Assembly (NCBI RefSeq): GCF_001499965.1
Contig: NZ_LQIT01000019.1
Location: 1 to 64,000 of the forward strand
Reading direction: 5' to 3'
Origin: Mycobacterium sp. GA-2829
Lineage (GTDB): Bacteria > Actinomycetota > Actinomycetes > Mycobacteriales > Mycobacteriaceae
Length of the DNA stretch: 64,000 nucleotides
Within the stretch, counting starts at the first letter, position 1, and each line of letters begins with the position of its first letter. The position numbers and the translations under genes are program-made. The notes under the pieces were generated by a model that saw nothing but the letters and a program-made list of their open reading frames with translations, was not told where the DNA came from and ran no database searches. Below, in pieces: positions 1 through 7,660 of the stretch.

Positions 1-195
1 GAGGTTGGCGGGGTGAATGTTTCGGGTGGCCGCGGCGGCGTCTGATCCGCCCCGGTGGTGAAGGGGGTTGTGGTGGCGAAGGTTTGGGCGGCGGTGGCGG
101 TGCTCGTGGTCGAGGTGCTCGTTCTCGCGGTAGCCGTGGGTGCGCAGGTGTGGGGGTGGGTGGGGTCGGGGGCCGGCCGGTGGTGAACCTGGGGT
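1..195. other. Left edge, no gene supported
   Basis: High-GC sequence before the first hairpin. Several reading frames stay open because of base composition, and a Pro/Thr-rich frame on the minus strand starts with a GTG near 208 and runs off the edge. No frame shows a recognisable domain or ribosome binding site, so no gene is called. A gene truncated by the window edge remains possible. Confidence 0.3.
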
Positions 196-232
196 GCCGG
201 CCGGGCCACCTCTGCGTGGTGACCCGGCCGGC
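196..232 (-). terminator. GC hairpin after the DUF4192 gene
   Basis: A perfect 10-bp inverted repeat, GCCGGCCGGG at 196-205 and CCCGGCCGGC at 223-232, lies 9 bp past the stop codon of the minus-strand gene ending at 242. A CCAC/GTGG inner stem (206-209 and 216-219) extends it. There is no U-tract, as is common for mycobacterial hairpin terminators. Confidence 0.55.
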
Positions 233-241
233 GGTGCGGTG

Positions 242-1225
242 TTAGAAGGTGGTGCCCGGGATGGGCGCCTTCTCGCGGGTGGGGATGACGGTGCTGAGCA
301 CGTTAGGCGGCAACCGCTCCTGGAGGGCGACACTCAGCAGCTCGGCCAGTGATGGCAGTGCGGCGTCGTCGTCTTCGGCGGCGGTCTCGGCGTGCTGCAG
401 CGCGAGTCCGGCGCGGACGGTGTCGGCGCCGCAGTAGTAGGCCAGTGCGGCCATGGTGAGCAGTTCGGCGCGGATGCGGCCGCGGTGCTGGGCGGCGATG
501 CGCGTCCACACCCATCCCGCGGAGCGCTCGTGACCGGCGCCGAGGCGCAGGAATCCGTCGCGCAGCCCGATGTGTGCGGTGATGACCGCGGCGGTGCGCG
601 CGGCGAGCTGCTCGTCGGGTGCGGTGCGCTCGGTGATCGCGCGCCGCAGCGCGGTAGCGGTCGCGGCGACCAACTCCTCGGTGAGCTCTTCGGCGTCGGC
701 GAGTTCGGCCGCGGAGGCGGTGGCCTCGAATTCGGCGGCGAGGTCGGCGCGGGAGGCGGCGATGACCCGGCCGTCGTAGACACCTTGGGCGGTGGCCGCG
801 GAGTCGGTGTAGGGCTTGACCGCGCCGTAGCGGTGGGTGTCGACGTTCAACCACTTCCCGTGGCGGGTGACACTGTCGAGCATGAACCGAGCGGTGACGG
901 GAATCCCGCTGAGCACGAGCGCCTCCCGCAGCGTGTCGAGCGTGTAGTACGCGTGCTCATCGAACCGCGGTTCGCAGATCGCGATGAGCACCGCGGCGCT
1001 GAACCGGTCGGCGGACAGGTTGCAGGACAGCGGGAACGCTTCGGCCTGGCTCTGGGTGAGGGTGATCGGGCAGCGGATCGCTGCGCGGACCGCCAGCCCC
1101 TTCTCGTCGTCCTCGGGTCCGAGCAGGATCGCGACGAAGTCGTTGGTCGGGACGAACCCGAGCAGGTGTGGCAGCGCCGCGAGCAGCTCGGTGGGGGTGG
1201 TGAAGCGCAGTTCGGATGTGGTCAT
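242..1225 (-). CDS. DUF4192 domain protein
   Basis: A 327-residue protein beginning MTTSELRFTTPTELLAALPH and continuing with a GFVPTNDFVAI segment, the typical N-terminal signature of the actinobacterial DUF4192 family (function unknown). The ATG at 1225 is chosen because GGAGAA lies 7 nt upstream and because the upstream part of the open frame is the repeated non-coding module at 1230-1573. There is no signal peptide or membrane segment, so a cytosolic protein is expected. It is the last gene of a minus-strand series that also encodes a ParB-like and a DnaB N-domain protein, an arrangement seen on actinobacterial plasmids and islands. Its role there is unknown. Confidence 0.8.
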   Translation of the reverse strand: MTTSELRFTTPTELLAALPHLLGFVPTNDFVAILLGPEDDEKGLAVRAAIRCPITLTQSQAEAFPLSCNLSADRFSAAVLIAICEPRFDEHAYYTLDTLREALVLSGIPVTARFMLDSVTRHGKWLNVDTHRYGAVKPYTDSAATAQGVYDGRVIAASRADLAAEFEATASAAELADAEELTEELVAATATALRRAITERTAPDEQLAARTAAVITAHIGLRDGFLRLGAGHERSAGWVWTRIAAQHRGRIRAELLTMAALAYYCGADTVRAGLALQHAETAAEDDDAALPSLAELLSVALQERLPPNVLSTVIPTREKAPIPGTTF

Positions 1226-1229
1226 GGCT

Positions 1230-1573
1230 GTTCTCCGTTCGAGTGGTGAGGAGTTACGCCGGGTGGCGTGCCTGGCTTTCGACCGGTGGGGTGGCGGGGT
1301 CAACCCCTTGAGCCGCCGCGCCGGAGGGCAATTTCGCCCCGCGAGCGGCAGCGAGTTGTTAGGGGGCGAAATGTGCCCGGAACCGCACGGGCGCAGCGCA
1401 GCCGAGCGCCAGCGAGGCGAAGCGGAGAACGGGCGAGCGCGAACAGCGGCGTGGGTTGACCCCGACGGGGTCCCCATCGGTCACACTCGGCGGCACCCAG
1501 ACGGCAATAAAGGTGAGGGGCTACGGACGCACGGCGCCGCAGGTGCCGTTACCGCGCCCCCCAGGGCGCGGCC
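1230..1573 (-). repeat. Duplicated intergenic module, copy 1
   Basis: Nearly identical to 2588-2932 (offset 1358; a few substitutions, such as gcgaaatg versus gcggaatg, and one 1-nt indel at the far end). Read on the minus strand it begins with a hairpin (CCGCGCCC/GGGCGCGG, 1552-1572), contains several small palindromes including GGGGTTGACCCC, and ends in the shared ribosome binding site just before the ATG of the DUF4192 gene. It therefore supplies the whole leader of that gene. An open frame crosses it in both copies, but it has no independent start or protein-like features. Confidence 0.85.
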
Positions 1574-1652
1574 GAGGTGAGTAACGCGGTGACGCTGTCA
1601 CTGGATCACCCGGTGATCGTGTGATTGTGTGATCGGGCGCGCGTGGGAGGCG

Positions 1653-1952
1653 TCAGGCGAGGCCGGCGGTGTGGAGGCGGCGGCGGATCTCGGCGAGGCT
1701 GAGGCTGCGGGCCCCGTGGTCGTCGAGGATCGTGGCCCACTGCTGCCAGCCGTCGAGGGCGGCTTCGACGGTGTCCAGGCCGACGCCGGGCCGGGTGAGT
1801 GTGACGGTGTCGCCGGCGTCCGGGCGGTGCGGGTCGGCGATGACGGCGACGAGTTGTCCGGTGTCGCCGGTGGACTCGGTGCGGAACCGCAGCTGGCGGG
1901 GCCGGCCGTCGAGGTCGACGAACTGCCAGGCCAACCCGAAGTCGATGTCCAT
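1653..1952 (-). CDS. Small hypothetical protein (99 aa)
   Basis: A 99-residue acidic protein starting MDIDFGLAWQFVDLDGRPRQ. It contains hydrophobic and charged residues in protein-like proportion and a plausible C-terminal helix (SLSLAEIRRRLHTAGLA). I do not recognise the family. The ATG at 1952 follows a weak AAGGGA about 12 nt upstream. It lies between a 180-residue gene and the DUF4192 gene on the same strand, separated from the former by a hairpin terminator, so it probably has its own promoter or is reached by read-through. No signal peptide or membrane helix is seen. Confidence 0.65.
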   Translation of the reverse strand: MDIDFGLAWQFVDLDGRPRQLRFRTESTGDTGQLVAVIADPHRPDAGDTVTLTRPGVGLDTVEAALDGWQQWATILDDHGARSLSLAEIRRRLHTAGLA

Positions 1953-1997
1953 GGGTGTGATTGTCCCTTGCCGCCATGCACTACGGGTGCACCGATT

Positions 1998-2032
1998 GGT
2001 GCCCGGCCGCCCCGAGGGGTCAGCCGGGCACC
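1998..2032 (-). terminator. GC hairpin after the 180-aa gene
   Basis: The arms GGTGCCCGGC (1998-2007) and GCCGGGCACC (2023-2032) form a perfect 10-bp stem with an inner CCCC/GGGG stem (2010-2013 and 2016-2019). It starts 8 bp after the stop codon of the minus-strand gene ending at 2041. No U-tract follows. Confidence 0.6.
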
Positions 2033-2040
2033 GTCGGGGG

Positions 2041-2583
2041 TCAGGCGTGCTGGCGCGTGTGCGGGTAGTCGTCGGCGGCGGGGTCCTGAGCGTGCTCGGC
2101 CCCGTCGAGGAAGATTCCGACCGCGGTGCGGTGCACCTGGGCCAGCGTTTCGATGGCGCTGACCAACCCGACCCGGTCGCGGATCTGCCAGGTGATCGGA
2201 CCGGTGTGCAGATCCACCCAGTGCATCACCTGGTTCCCGGTGCGGGTGCGCCCGGACTGCGGCACCACCGCGTAGGTGGGGCGGTAGGTCCACTCCATCG
2301 CCACGATCGGGCGGGCGAAGCGGCATTCGGGCGTGCCGACGGCCGGGAGTTCGCGCGGGACGCGGACCGCGGCCTGGCGGGCGGCGACGAACGCCTCGAA
2401 CAGGCCCTGCGCGGCGGCGGCGCTGTAGATGTTGAGCAGCAGCCCGCCCCACAGCACCGCGATGCGGGCGTGCTCGGTGCGGGCGTGATAGACGCTGAGG
2501 TCGGCGTCGGCGGCGCCGCGGATGAGCGCGGTGGCGTGGGTGATGAGGCCGGCGGTACCGCGGGCGGTGGTGGTGTGCGACAT
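2041..2583 (-). CDS. Hypothetical protein (180 aa)
   Basis: A 180-residue protein beginning MSHTTTARGTAGLITHATAL. The ATG at 2583 is preceded by GGAGAA at the same spacing as in the DUF4192 gene, because both genes share the duplicated leader. A central WGGLLLNIYSAAAAQGLFEAF segment is amphipathic or weakly hydrophobic. No catalytic motif or known domain is recognised. It is cytosolic by appearance. The C-terminus is acidic and rich in Asp and His. It sits between the DnaB N-domain gene upstream and the 99-residue gene downstream, all on the minus strand, and is followed at once by a strong hairpin. Confidence 0.65.
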   Translation of the reverse strand: MSHTTTARGTAGLITHATALIRGAADADLSVYHARTEHARIAVLWGGLLLNIYSAAAAQGLFEAFVAARQAAVRVPRELPAVGTPECRFARPIVAMEWTYRPTYAVVPQSGRTRTGNQVMHWVDLHTGPITWQIRDRVGLVSAIETLAQVHRTAVGIFLDGAEHAQDPAADDYPHTRQHA

Positions 2584-2587
2584 GGTG

Positions 2588-2932
2588 GTTCTCCGTTCGA
2601 GTGGTGAGGAGTTACGCCGGGTGGCGTGCCTGGCTTTCGACCGGTGGGGTGGCGGGGTCAACCCCTTGAGCCGCCGCGCCGGAGGGCAATTTCGCCCCGC
2701 GAGCGGCAGCGAGTTGTTAGGGGGCGGAATGTGCCCGGAACCGCACGGGCGCAGCGCAGCCGAGCGCCAGCGAGGCGAAGCGGAGAACGGGCGAGCGCGA
2801 ACAGCGGCGTGGGTTGACCCCGACGGGGTCCCCATCGGTCACACTCGGCGGCACCCAGACGGCAATAAAGGTGAGGGGCTACGGACGCACGGCGCCGCAG
2901 GCGCCGTCACCGCGCCCCCCAAGGGCGCGGCC
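2588..2932 (-). repeat. Duplicated intergenic module, copy 2
   Basis: Second copy of the module at 1230-1573. It fills the space between the DnaB N-domain gene (ending 2940) and the 180-residue gene (start 2583). It carries the same hairpin (2910-2930), the same small palindromes and the same Shine-Dalgarno sequence. The copies diverge sharply at the ATG side, where the coding regions differ, and at the hairpin side, which marks the unit boundaries. Confidence 0.85.
2910..2930 (-). terminator. Hairpin after the DnaB N-domain gene
   Basis: CCGCGCCC (2910-2917) pairs with GGGCGCGG (2923-2930) across a 5-nt loop, 9 bp past the stop of the minus-strand gene ending at 2940. The same hairpin with a 4-nt loop is present in copy 1 (1552-1572), so the repeated module carries its own putative terminator. 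Confidence 0.5.
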
Positions 2933-2939
2933 TCCCCGG

Positions 2940-3536
2940 TCAGGCGGTGCGGTCAGCGGGAAGGGCGGCAGCCCGGGCACGGCGCCACAGGTCGGCCAGG
3001 TCCGCGCGCATCGCAGTGAGGTAATCAGTGAGATCGTCGCGGCCGGCGCCGGTTTCGGCGAGCTGCTGCATCCGCACCCCGTGGAAGGCGACGGCGCGGC
3101 GGAACGCATCGTCGAGAACCTCGCGGGCGTACTGCCGCGTCGCGCCCGGCGCGAGCGCCTGCGTGTAGATGCCGGCCAGGTGCACCGCCAACCGGTGATG
3201 CCGCCCCGGCGTCACCGCCTCCTCGGGATGCGCGGCGTCGGTGGGCGGCTGCTGCCGGGCGGTGTGCAACACCACCACCGGATCCGGATCGCGACCGTCG
3301 GCGACCAAGGCGCGGATCACCTCGAGCGCCCACCGGCTCTCCGGATGGCAGACCGCCTCATCGGGCACCAATTCGAGGATCGGGGCCGCCGCCGCGCACG
3401 GCAGATGCATCAGCGCGCCGATCAGCTGGTGCTCGGGATCCCAGCGGCGCAACACCTGTTCGGCACGCCAGTCGACGACGTTCTCGGTGGGCGGCACCAG
3501 CGCCAGCGGACGCGACGGCGCCGGTTCGGCGGTCAC
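2940..3536 (-). CDS. DnaB-like helicase N-terminal domain protein
   Basis: A 198-residue protein with residues about 30-160 resembling the helical N-terminal domain of replicative helicase DnaB (an EHQLIGALM segment, then a PESRWALEVIRALV helix and a DPDPVVVL turn). The RecA-like ATPase half of DnaB is absent, so it cannot be a helicase. Such stand-alone domains are common on mycobacterial plasmids and islands and are thought to act in DnaB or primase contacts, but this is inference. The start is GTG at 3536, overlapping the TGA of the upstream gene by 4 nt (GTGA), which indicates translational coupling. A hairpin follows the stop. Confidence 0.65.
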   Translation of the reverse strand: MTAEPAPSRPLALVPPTENVVDWRAEQVLRRWDPEHQLIGALMHLPCAAAAPILELVPDEAVCHPESRWALEVIRALVADGRDPDPVVVLHTARQQPPTDAAHPEEAVTPGRHHRLAVHLAGIYTQALAPGATRQYAREVLDDAFRRAVAFHGVRMQQLAETGAGRDDLTDYLTAMRADLADLWRRARAAALPADRTA

Positions 3537-3904
3537 GCGCTCACCGCCGGTGTGGGTGTGAAGTCTGTTGCGCCGAACAGCGCGGCGGGTTCGTCGTCGG
3601 CGGCGTAATTCGGGCAGGCGCAGTCACGGCCGTCGGACGCGGTGCCGAGGCAGCCATGCCCGTGGTGGTCGGTGTCGCCGTGCCCGCACCCGCACAGCTG
3701 CGCGATGACCGCCCGGCCGGTGACCGCGACGTCGCCGGTGCGGGAACGGATCTCGTAACGGGTGCGGGTCCAGCCGGCGTCGACGGCGCGAGCATCCTCG
3801 CCGGTCGCGGCGAGGAGGTGCAGCAAGTGGGTGTGCGCGAGCTCGCGAGTAGGGTGCGTGGTGATGTCGGAAGCGCCGATCCGCTCGACGGTCAGCTCAT
3901 ACAT
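3533..3904 (-). CDS. Small Cys/His-rich hypothetical protein
   Basis: A 123-residue protein starting MYELTVERIGASDITTHPTR. The ATG at 3904 is chosen because AAGGG stands about 8 nt upstream; the longer open frame lacks protein-like content. The C-terminal half holds a dense Cys/His cluster (CGCGHGDTDHHGHGC and, further on, a CAC triplet), suggesting a small zinc-binding fold. The N-terminal half, which has a His-rich helix (ELAHTHLLHLLAATGED), resembles small plasmid-borne proteins of unknown role. It overlaps the DnaB N-domain gene by 4 nt and is probably co-translated with it. The family is not recognised. Confidence 0.6.
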   Translation of the reverse strand: MYELTVERIGASDITTHPTRELAHTHLLHLLAATGEDARAVDAGWTRTRYEIRSRTGDVAVTGRAVIAQLCGCGHGDTDHHGHGCLGTASDGRDCACPNYAADDEPAALFGATDFTPTPAVSA

Positions 3905-3995
3905 GGCGGCACCCTTCGGCGGATTCGATTCGCGCAGTGGCTTTTTGCGGTCTGGTCTCATTCTACGGTCGCTTTCCGGTGGGTAGCAACGCTGT

Positions 3996-4056
3996 TGCGC
4001 GGATATCCACACTTGCTCGCAGTCCCCAGATTTCGTGCATCGGTGCGCGGATATCC
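3996..4056. promoter_or_regulatory. Pair of GGATATCC palindromes, operator or parS candidate
   Basis: The 13-mer TGCGCGGATATCC occurs at 3996-4008 and again at 4044-4056, 48 bp apart. The second copy extends to a perfect 12-bp palindrome GCGGATATCCGC, while the first has one mismatch (GCGGATATCCAC). They lie between the ParB-like gene and the start of the 123-residue gene, in the only relatively AT-richer intergenic stretch of the block. Spacing and dyad symmetry suit a repressor operator or a ParB-type centromere site. Confidence 0.45.
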
Positions 4057-4089
4057 GCTCGTGTGAGTGCATTTCGTGATGGGATGAGG

Positions 4090-4129
4090 GGGTTGCTGGT
4101 CCGCCGCGCGGACGGCGGGCCAGCAACCC
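4090..4129 (-). terminator. Hairpin after the ParB-like gene
   Basis: GGGTTGCTGG (4090-4099) pairs perfectly with CCAGCAACCC (4120-4129). Inner CCGCC/GGCGG pairing extends the stem. It begins 2 bp after the ParB-like stop codon at 4132. No U-tract. Confidence 0.65.
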
Positions 4130-4131
4130 GG

Positions 4132-5676
4132 TCAGTCGCCGGTCTCGGTGTCGCGGTAGACGTCGTCGGCGGTGCGCTCACCGGTGACGACCTGTTCGAT
4201 TGGGGCCAGCGGGTAGCCGTGGCCGGCAAGGAACCGCAGATACTCGGCCGCACCCGGGGTGGGGGCGTACCCGCTGTGGGCGTGGCGCCACGCGTCCTTG
4301 GGGGTGCGGCCCTCCAGCGCGGCGAGCGCCATGCCGAGCAGCAGCACCTGGGCGCGGGCGTCCCCGGTGGTTGTGAGTCGGGTGAGCGTGGCGCGCAGGT
4401 CGTCGACGCCGAGCAGGTCGGCAGCGAGGTGGCGGGCGTTGTGGTCGGTGAGCAGGCCGGGTCCCTGCTCGAGGCACCGGGCGACGAACACGGTGGTGCC
4501 CTTGGCCGGGGTCTTGCGGGACAGCAATCTTTCGCGCACCCACCCGCGCCGCACCTCCTGGGCGGCCAGGCCCAGCTTGTTCAGCGCGAGCACCTGGCGG
4601 CGTTGGGCGCGTTCGGTTTCCGCGCGGTCCTCGGCACTGGGCGCGTCCTCGGGGGCGGGGGTGTCGGGCCGGGGCTGTAGGAAGTCGGCCAGTGTCAGGC
4701 CGGCCGCCTGCGGGTCGCGGCAGAAGTACTCCGGCGCCCACACGACCGTCTCGGTCACGGTGGTGGCGTGCCGCCGCCCCTCGTCGGGGGTGCGGTCGGG
4801 GTCGCGTTCGGTGGCCCAGTCCACCTCCCGCGCGTCCACGGGCTCGCCGGTGGTGGTGTCGACGTACACGCTGTCCTCGACCAGCAGCACCGCCCAGTGC
4901 GCCGGGTCGGTGACCGCCTCCTCGTCCACCCGTGCCCCGTCGGGGGTGCGCAGGTAGGCCAGCGCCACCGCGCCGGTGTCGCGCCATCCGGGGCGTTCGG
5001 TCAGGATCGTGAACCCGCGCCGGGTGTAGTCGGCGGCGACCTCGGCGCGGGCGGCCTCGGCGAGGCGGTCCTGGCGCAGCTGGGCGAACCGGTGCGCGAA
5101 CTGCGGACCGCCGGCGGCGGCGATGAGCGCCGCGACCGCCTCGGTGTCGCCGTCGAATTCGGTGAGCGCGGCGGCCTCGGTGAGGCTGAGTTGCCCGGTG
5201 TCGAGCGCGTCGAGCGCGGTGGCCGAGGCGGCGGCGCGGGCGGCGGCCTTCACGGTGTCGCGGGGTACCGAGAGCTTCTGGGCGACCTTGGTGGCCGACA
5301 GACCGGCGTCGAGCATCTGTTGGATGCCACGCACCCGTTGGGCGTCGGTGAGCGCGGTGCGCTGGTCGTTGGTGACGATCTGGTGGGCGATCCGTTCGGC
5401 GGCGCCGTCGGGCGCGTCGAGGACGTACACCGGAATCGTGGGCAGCCCGGCCTGGCGGGCGGCCAGGGTGCGGCGCTGCCCGTCGCGGATGCGAACCTCC
5501 TCGCCGGTGCGGACCGCCGTGACCGGTTGCAGCACACCGTGTTCGGTGATGCTGGCGAGGAAGTCGGCGTCGAGGGCGGCGGCGTCGCGGACGTTGTCCT
5601 CCAACGTCACCGTCTGCGGATCCAGGTGCTCCAGCGTGCCGACGGGAGCGGTGTGCTGCTCGGGGGTGGTCGTCAT
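4132..5676 (-). CDS. ParB/RepB/Spo0J family protein
   Basis: A 514-residue protein. Residues about 20-110 form a ParB N-terminal nuclease-like/CTP-binding domain with the box GEEVRIRDGQRRTLAARQAG, whose RDGQRR core is diagnostic. A helix-turn-helix of ParB type follows (SATKVAQKLSVPRDTVKAAA, about residues 130-150). The long C-terminal part (about 220-514) contains no domain I recognise. It is longer than chromosomal ParB (about 330 residues), which fits plasmid or island ParB-like proteins and transcriptional regulators. There is no ParA neighbour in the window. The ATG at 5676 follows AAAGGACCGGTC. A strong hairpin closes the gene. A role in partition or regulation of the block is inferred. 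Confidence 0.8.
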   Translation of the reverse strand: MTTTPEQHTAPVGTLEHLDPQTVTLEDNVRDAAALDADFLASITEHGVLQPVTAVRTGEEVRIRDGQRRTLAARQAGLPTIPVYVLDAPDGAAERIAHQIVTNDQRTALTDAQRVRGIQQMLDAGLSATKVAQKLSVPRDTVKAAARAAASATALDALDTGQLSLTEAAALTEFDGDTEAVAALIAAAGGPQFAHRFAQLRQDRLAEAARAEVAADYTRRGFTILTERPGWRDTGAVALAYLRTPDGARVDEEAVTDPAHWAVLLVEDSVYVDTTTGEPVDAREVDWATERDPDRTPDEGRRHATTVTETVVWAPEYFCRDPQAAGLTLADFLQPRPDTPAPEDAPSAEDRAETERAQRRQVLALNKLGLAAQEVRRGWVRERLLSRKTPAKGTTVFVARCLEQGPGLLTDHNARHLAADLLGVDDLRATLTRLTTTGDARAQVLLLGMALAALEGRTPKDAWRHAHSGYAPTPGAAEYLRFLAGHGYPLAPIEQVVTGERTADDVYRDTETGD

Positions 5677-6110
5677 GACCGGTCCTTTCGTGCGGTGGTA
5701 CGGGCCGACCGGGTGGCCGCCCGCTTTTTCTGCCTTCAGGCACGGACCGATCCGCCGGAATGGCGAGCGCAGCGCAGGGGAGTGCCGCGCGGTTCTCCCA
5801 GCCCGCCGCGGTCACTACCGCACCTTGTGACGTCGTCGCGGCGGGCGCCTCGGGGAGAAGGGCGCGGGCCGGCAGGCCGCAGCCGACCTTGCGCGCAGCG
5901 AGTCACCGGCGATCATGGGCAGTGCTGAAAGGCAGATCCCCTGACGGGGCAGCCGGCGCCGCAGGCGCCGACCACCTGTGCCGGCGTGCCGATCGCGGGC
6001 TCCAGCGAACGGGGTTCAGGACGCGCTGCGCGGGCCGGGCAGCGGCCGGGGGGCACGCCCGTCGGGCGCCGTCATCTGCGCGGTCCCCGTCAACGGCGGG
6101 AAGCAGATAC
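5677..6110. other. Intergenic region upstream of the ParB-like gene
   Basis: This 434-bp stretch should hold the ParB-like promoter on the minus strand. It contains GC palindromes (for example GGCGCCGCAGGCGCC near 5955, also found inside the duplicated module) and one arm of an imperfect 31-bp direct repeat. No protein-coding frame with a start site or domain is supported. Confidence 0.4.
6001..6031 (+). repeat. Imperfect 31-bp direct repeat, left copy
   Basis: The sequence starting TCCAGCGAACGG at 6001 recurs at 7452 with 4 mismatches in 31 positions. The two copies lie on either side of the gene at 6111-7382 and in the same orientation. Confidence 0.5.
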
Positions 6111-7382
6111 CTAAGGAAGGGTGAGGGCCCGCGCGCGGGCCTCTTCGATCGTGGGAATGACGGTGTCCCGCAGATACGGGTGGCTCAGCGCGCTCCAGTT
6201 GCGCGTCGGGTGATACAGCGACGCCCAGAAGAACCGATGACCGTTGCGCTCGCACTCGGACAGGTTCGGACTGAGGACACGAGTGACCCCGAGCGCGGTG
6301 CGCAGTGGCTGATCGAGCTGGGCGCCCTGCGAGATGACCAGCGTGGGTTGCAAGATATCGACCGTTGTCGCCATGTGGCGGGAGCAGTTCGCGCGCATCA
6401 CACGGGTGGACCGGGAGGACATCGTCCCTGTAGCGACTGCTGAACACATCAAGAGGTTGGTCATCGCGAAGCACGAAAACAGTTGCGCCGTGGTTCCATC
6501 CGTGAAGTGGAGGTATTCAGCTTGGTCGTCATCGACCGGCAAGCCGAAGGCCAAGCGAAGCGCGAAGGTGACGCCCTTCATGTGGGGGTTACGAGCGCGG
6601 AACGGCAGCTCGCCCGAGGCGAGGATGTCCCGCGTTCGCTGGTTCATGGTGCGGTGATGGTTCTCCGGATTGGACCCACCGACCTCCATCGGAATGACCA
6701 GCACGCGATAGGGCGCGCCGGCTTCGGTCGCCAAGTCGTAAGCGGGCCCGACCGAATGGCCCTGCGCCTCAAGGAACGCCGTACCCGGACGGCTCAGCGC
6801 CGATGTCTTGCAACTGTGCGCTGACGAGCAGATGAAGTGCCCGCGCGGATCGAGCACGTGTGCGGAGAGGTAGTCCTGCAATGCCTCGGTGCGCACCGCT
6901 GACGCAGTCCGGTCGACGGCGAACAACGTCGGCGCACCGTGTGCAGACGGCGCGTCGCGTGCGCTCAGTGACTTGTCGCGTCGCGCGAGGGCGGCGTTGA
7001 TGGCCGATGAGCGTTCCGCGCGGTCGGTCTGCTGTTGTCGGGCGTGCTGCTCTGCCGAGCGCCGTTGCGTTTCCCGGAGACGCTCGGCCTCCGCCCACCG
7101 CCCGCGGGTTGGCACGCGAGCCCGTCTCTCGGCTGATCGCCGCCGGTAGACCCTGATCAGCCACCACGTCATCACGCCGGTGCCGACGAGCCACGCCGTG
7201 CCCCCTACAGCGTCGCTGTCCGTCACCGACGCCGCGAGGGCGCCGACCACCATGAAGATCGCGGCCGATGCGGCGACCGCCACGATGGTGAGGGCCACTG
7301 CTCCCGTCACGCGCAAAAAGCGGCTCAAATCTGTGCCCCCTCCGGTACACCCGTCTGCCTCGAGACCGTACGTCGTAGCCAC
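6111..7382 (-). CDS. Membrane-anchored uracil-DNA-glycosylase-like protein
   Basis: A 423-residue protein with a GTG start at 7382. Two hydrophobic segments (about 22-50 and 58-77) form a membrane hairpin, followed by a basic, Arg-rich linker and a charged coiled stretch (about 80-140). The C-terminal part (about 165-423) carries motifs reminiscent of the uracil-DNA glycosylase fold: VIPMEVGGSNPENHHR as a motif-1-like loop, FAMTNLLMCS, the strand LVISQGAQ, and LYHPTRNW at the motif-2 position. Cysteines at FICSSAHSC could belong to an Fe-S cluster as in family-4 enzymes, but the match is not exact. A membrane-tethered glycosylase fold is unusual; the domain may have another role. It is flanked by imperfect direct repeats. 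Confidence 0.5.
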   Translation of the reverse strand: MATTYGLEADGCTGGGTDLSRFLRVTGAVALTIVAVAASAAIFMVVGALAASVTDSDAVGGTAWLVGTGVMTWWLIRVYRRRSAERRARVPTRGRWAEAERLRETQRRSAEQHARQQQTDRAERSSAINAALARRDKSLSARDAPSAHGAPTLFAVDRTASAVRTEALQDYLSAHVLDPRGHFICSSAHSCKTSALSRPGTAFLEAQGHSVGPAYDLATEAGAPYRVLVIPMEVGGSNPENHHRTMNQRTRDILASGELPFRARNPHMKGVTFALRLAFGLPVDDDQAEYLHFTDGTTAQLFSCFAMTNLLMCSAVATGTMSSRSTRVMRANCSRHMATTVDILQPTLVISQGAQLDQPLRTALGVTRVLSPNLSECERNGHRFFWASLYHPTRNWSALSHPYLRDTVIPTIEEARARALTLP

Positions 7383-7451
7383 GGTAGAAGGGCCGCGCTT
7401 CTGCGGATCCCGCGCCGGTACGGTTGCTCGCGGTGGTGAAAGGCGGCTGTC

Positions 7452-7482
7452 TCCAGCGAACGGCGCTCAGGACGCGTCGCGC
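7452..7482 (+). repeat. Imperfect 31-bp direct repeat, right copy
   Basis: Second copy of the repeat at 6001-6031 (27 of 31 positions identical). It lies upstream of the UDG-like gene on the minus strand, so the gene is bracketed by the pair. Confidence 0.5.
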
Positions 7483-7592
7483 CGATCCGGGTGCATCACG
7501 ATCACTTCCTGCAGGTGGTGGCTGCACCGGCATGACGCTTGCAAACCGCGCTGACTTGGGGTTTCGGCGTCGCAAGAAATTCCGTGCACAAG

Positions 7593-7606
7593 ATAACCCT
7601 CGTTAT
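7593..7606. promoter_or_regulatory. ATAAC-N4-GTTAT palindrome before the lipoproteins
   Basis: The 14-mer ATAACCCTCGTTAT is a perfect 5-bp inverted repeat with a 4-nt spacer, 54 bp upstream of the first lipoprotein ATG. It stands out in GC-rich surroundings and could be a repressor operator or overlap a -10 region. Confidence 0.35.
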
Positions 7607-7660
7607 GCCGCATGCTGGAGGGTGGATCACACATCGACGACTTCAGCGAGGCGAGGACGG

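Noticed and set aside
392..1249. Long open frame on the plus strand opposite the DUF4192 gene
   Set aside because: It is a mirror frame produced by high GC at third positions; composition is Gly/Arg-rich with no domain, and the minus-strand frame has a recognised family and a ribosome binding site.
4768..5928. 386-codon plus-strand open frame opposite the ParB-like gene
   Set aside because: Low-complexity Gly/Val/Arg composition without motifs; the opposite strand encodes clear ParB motifs.
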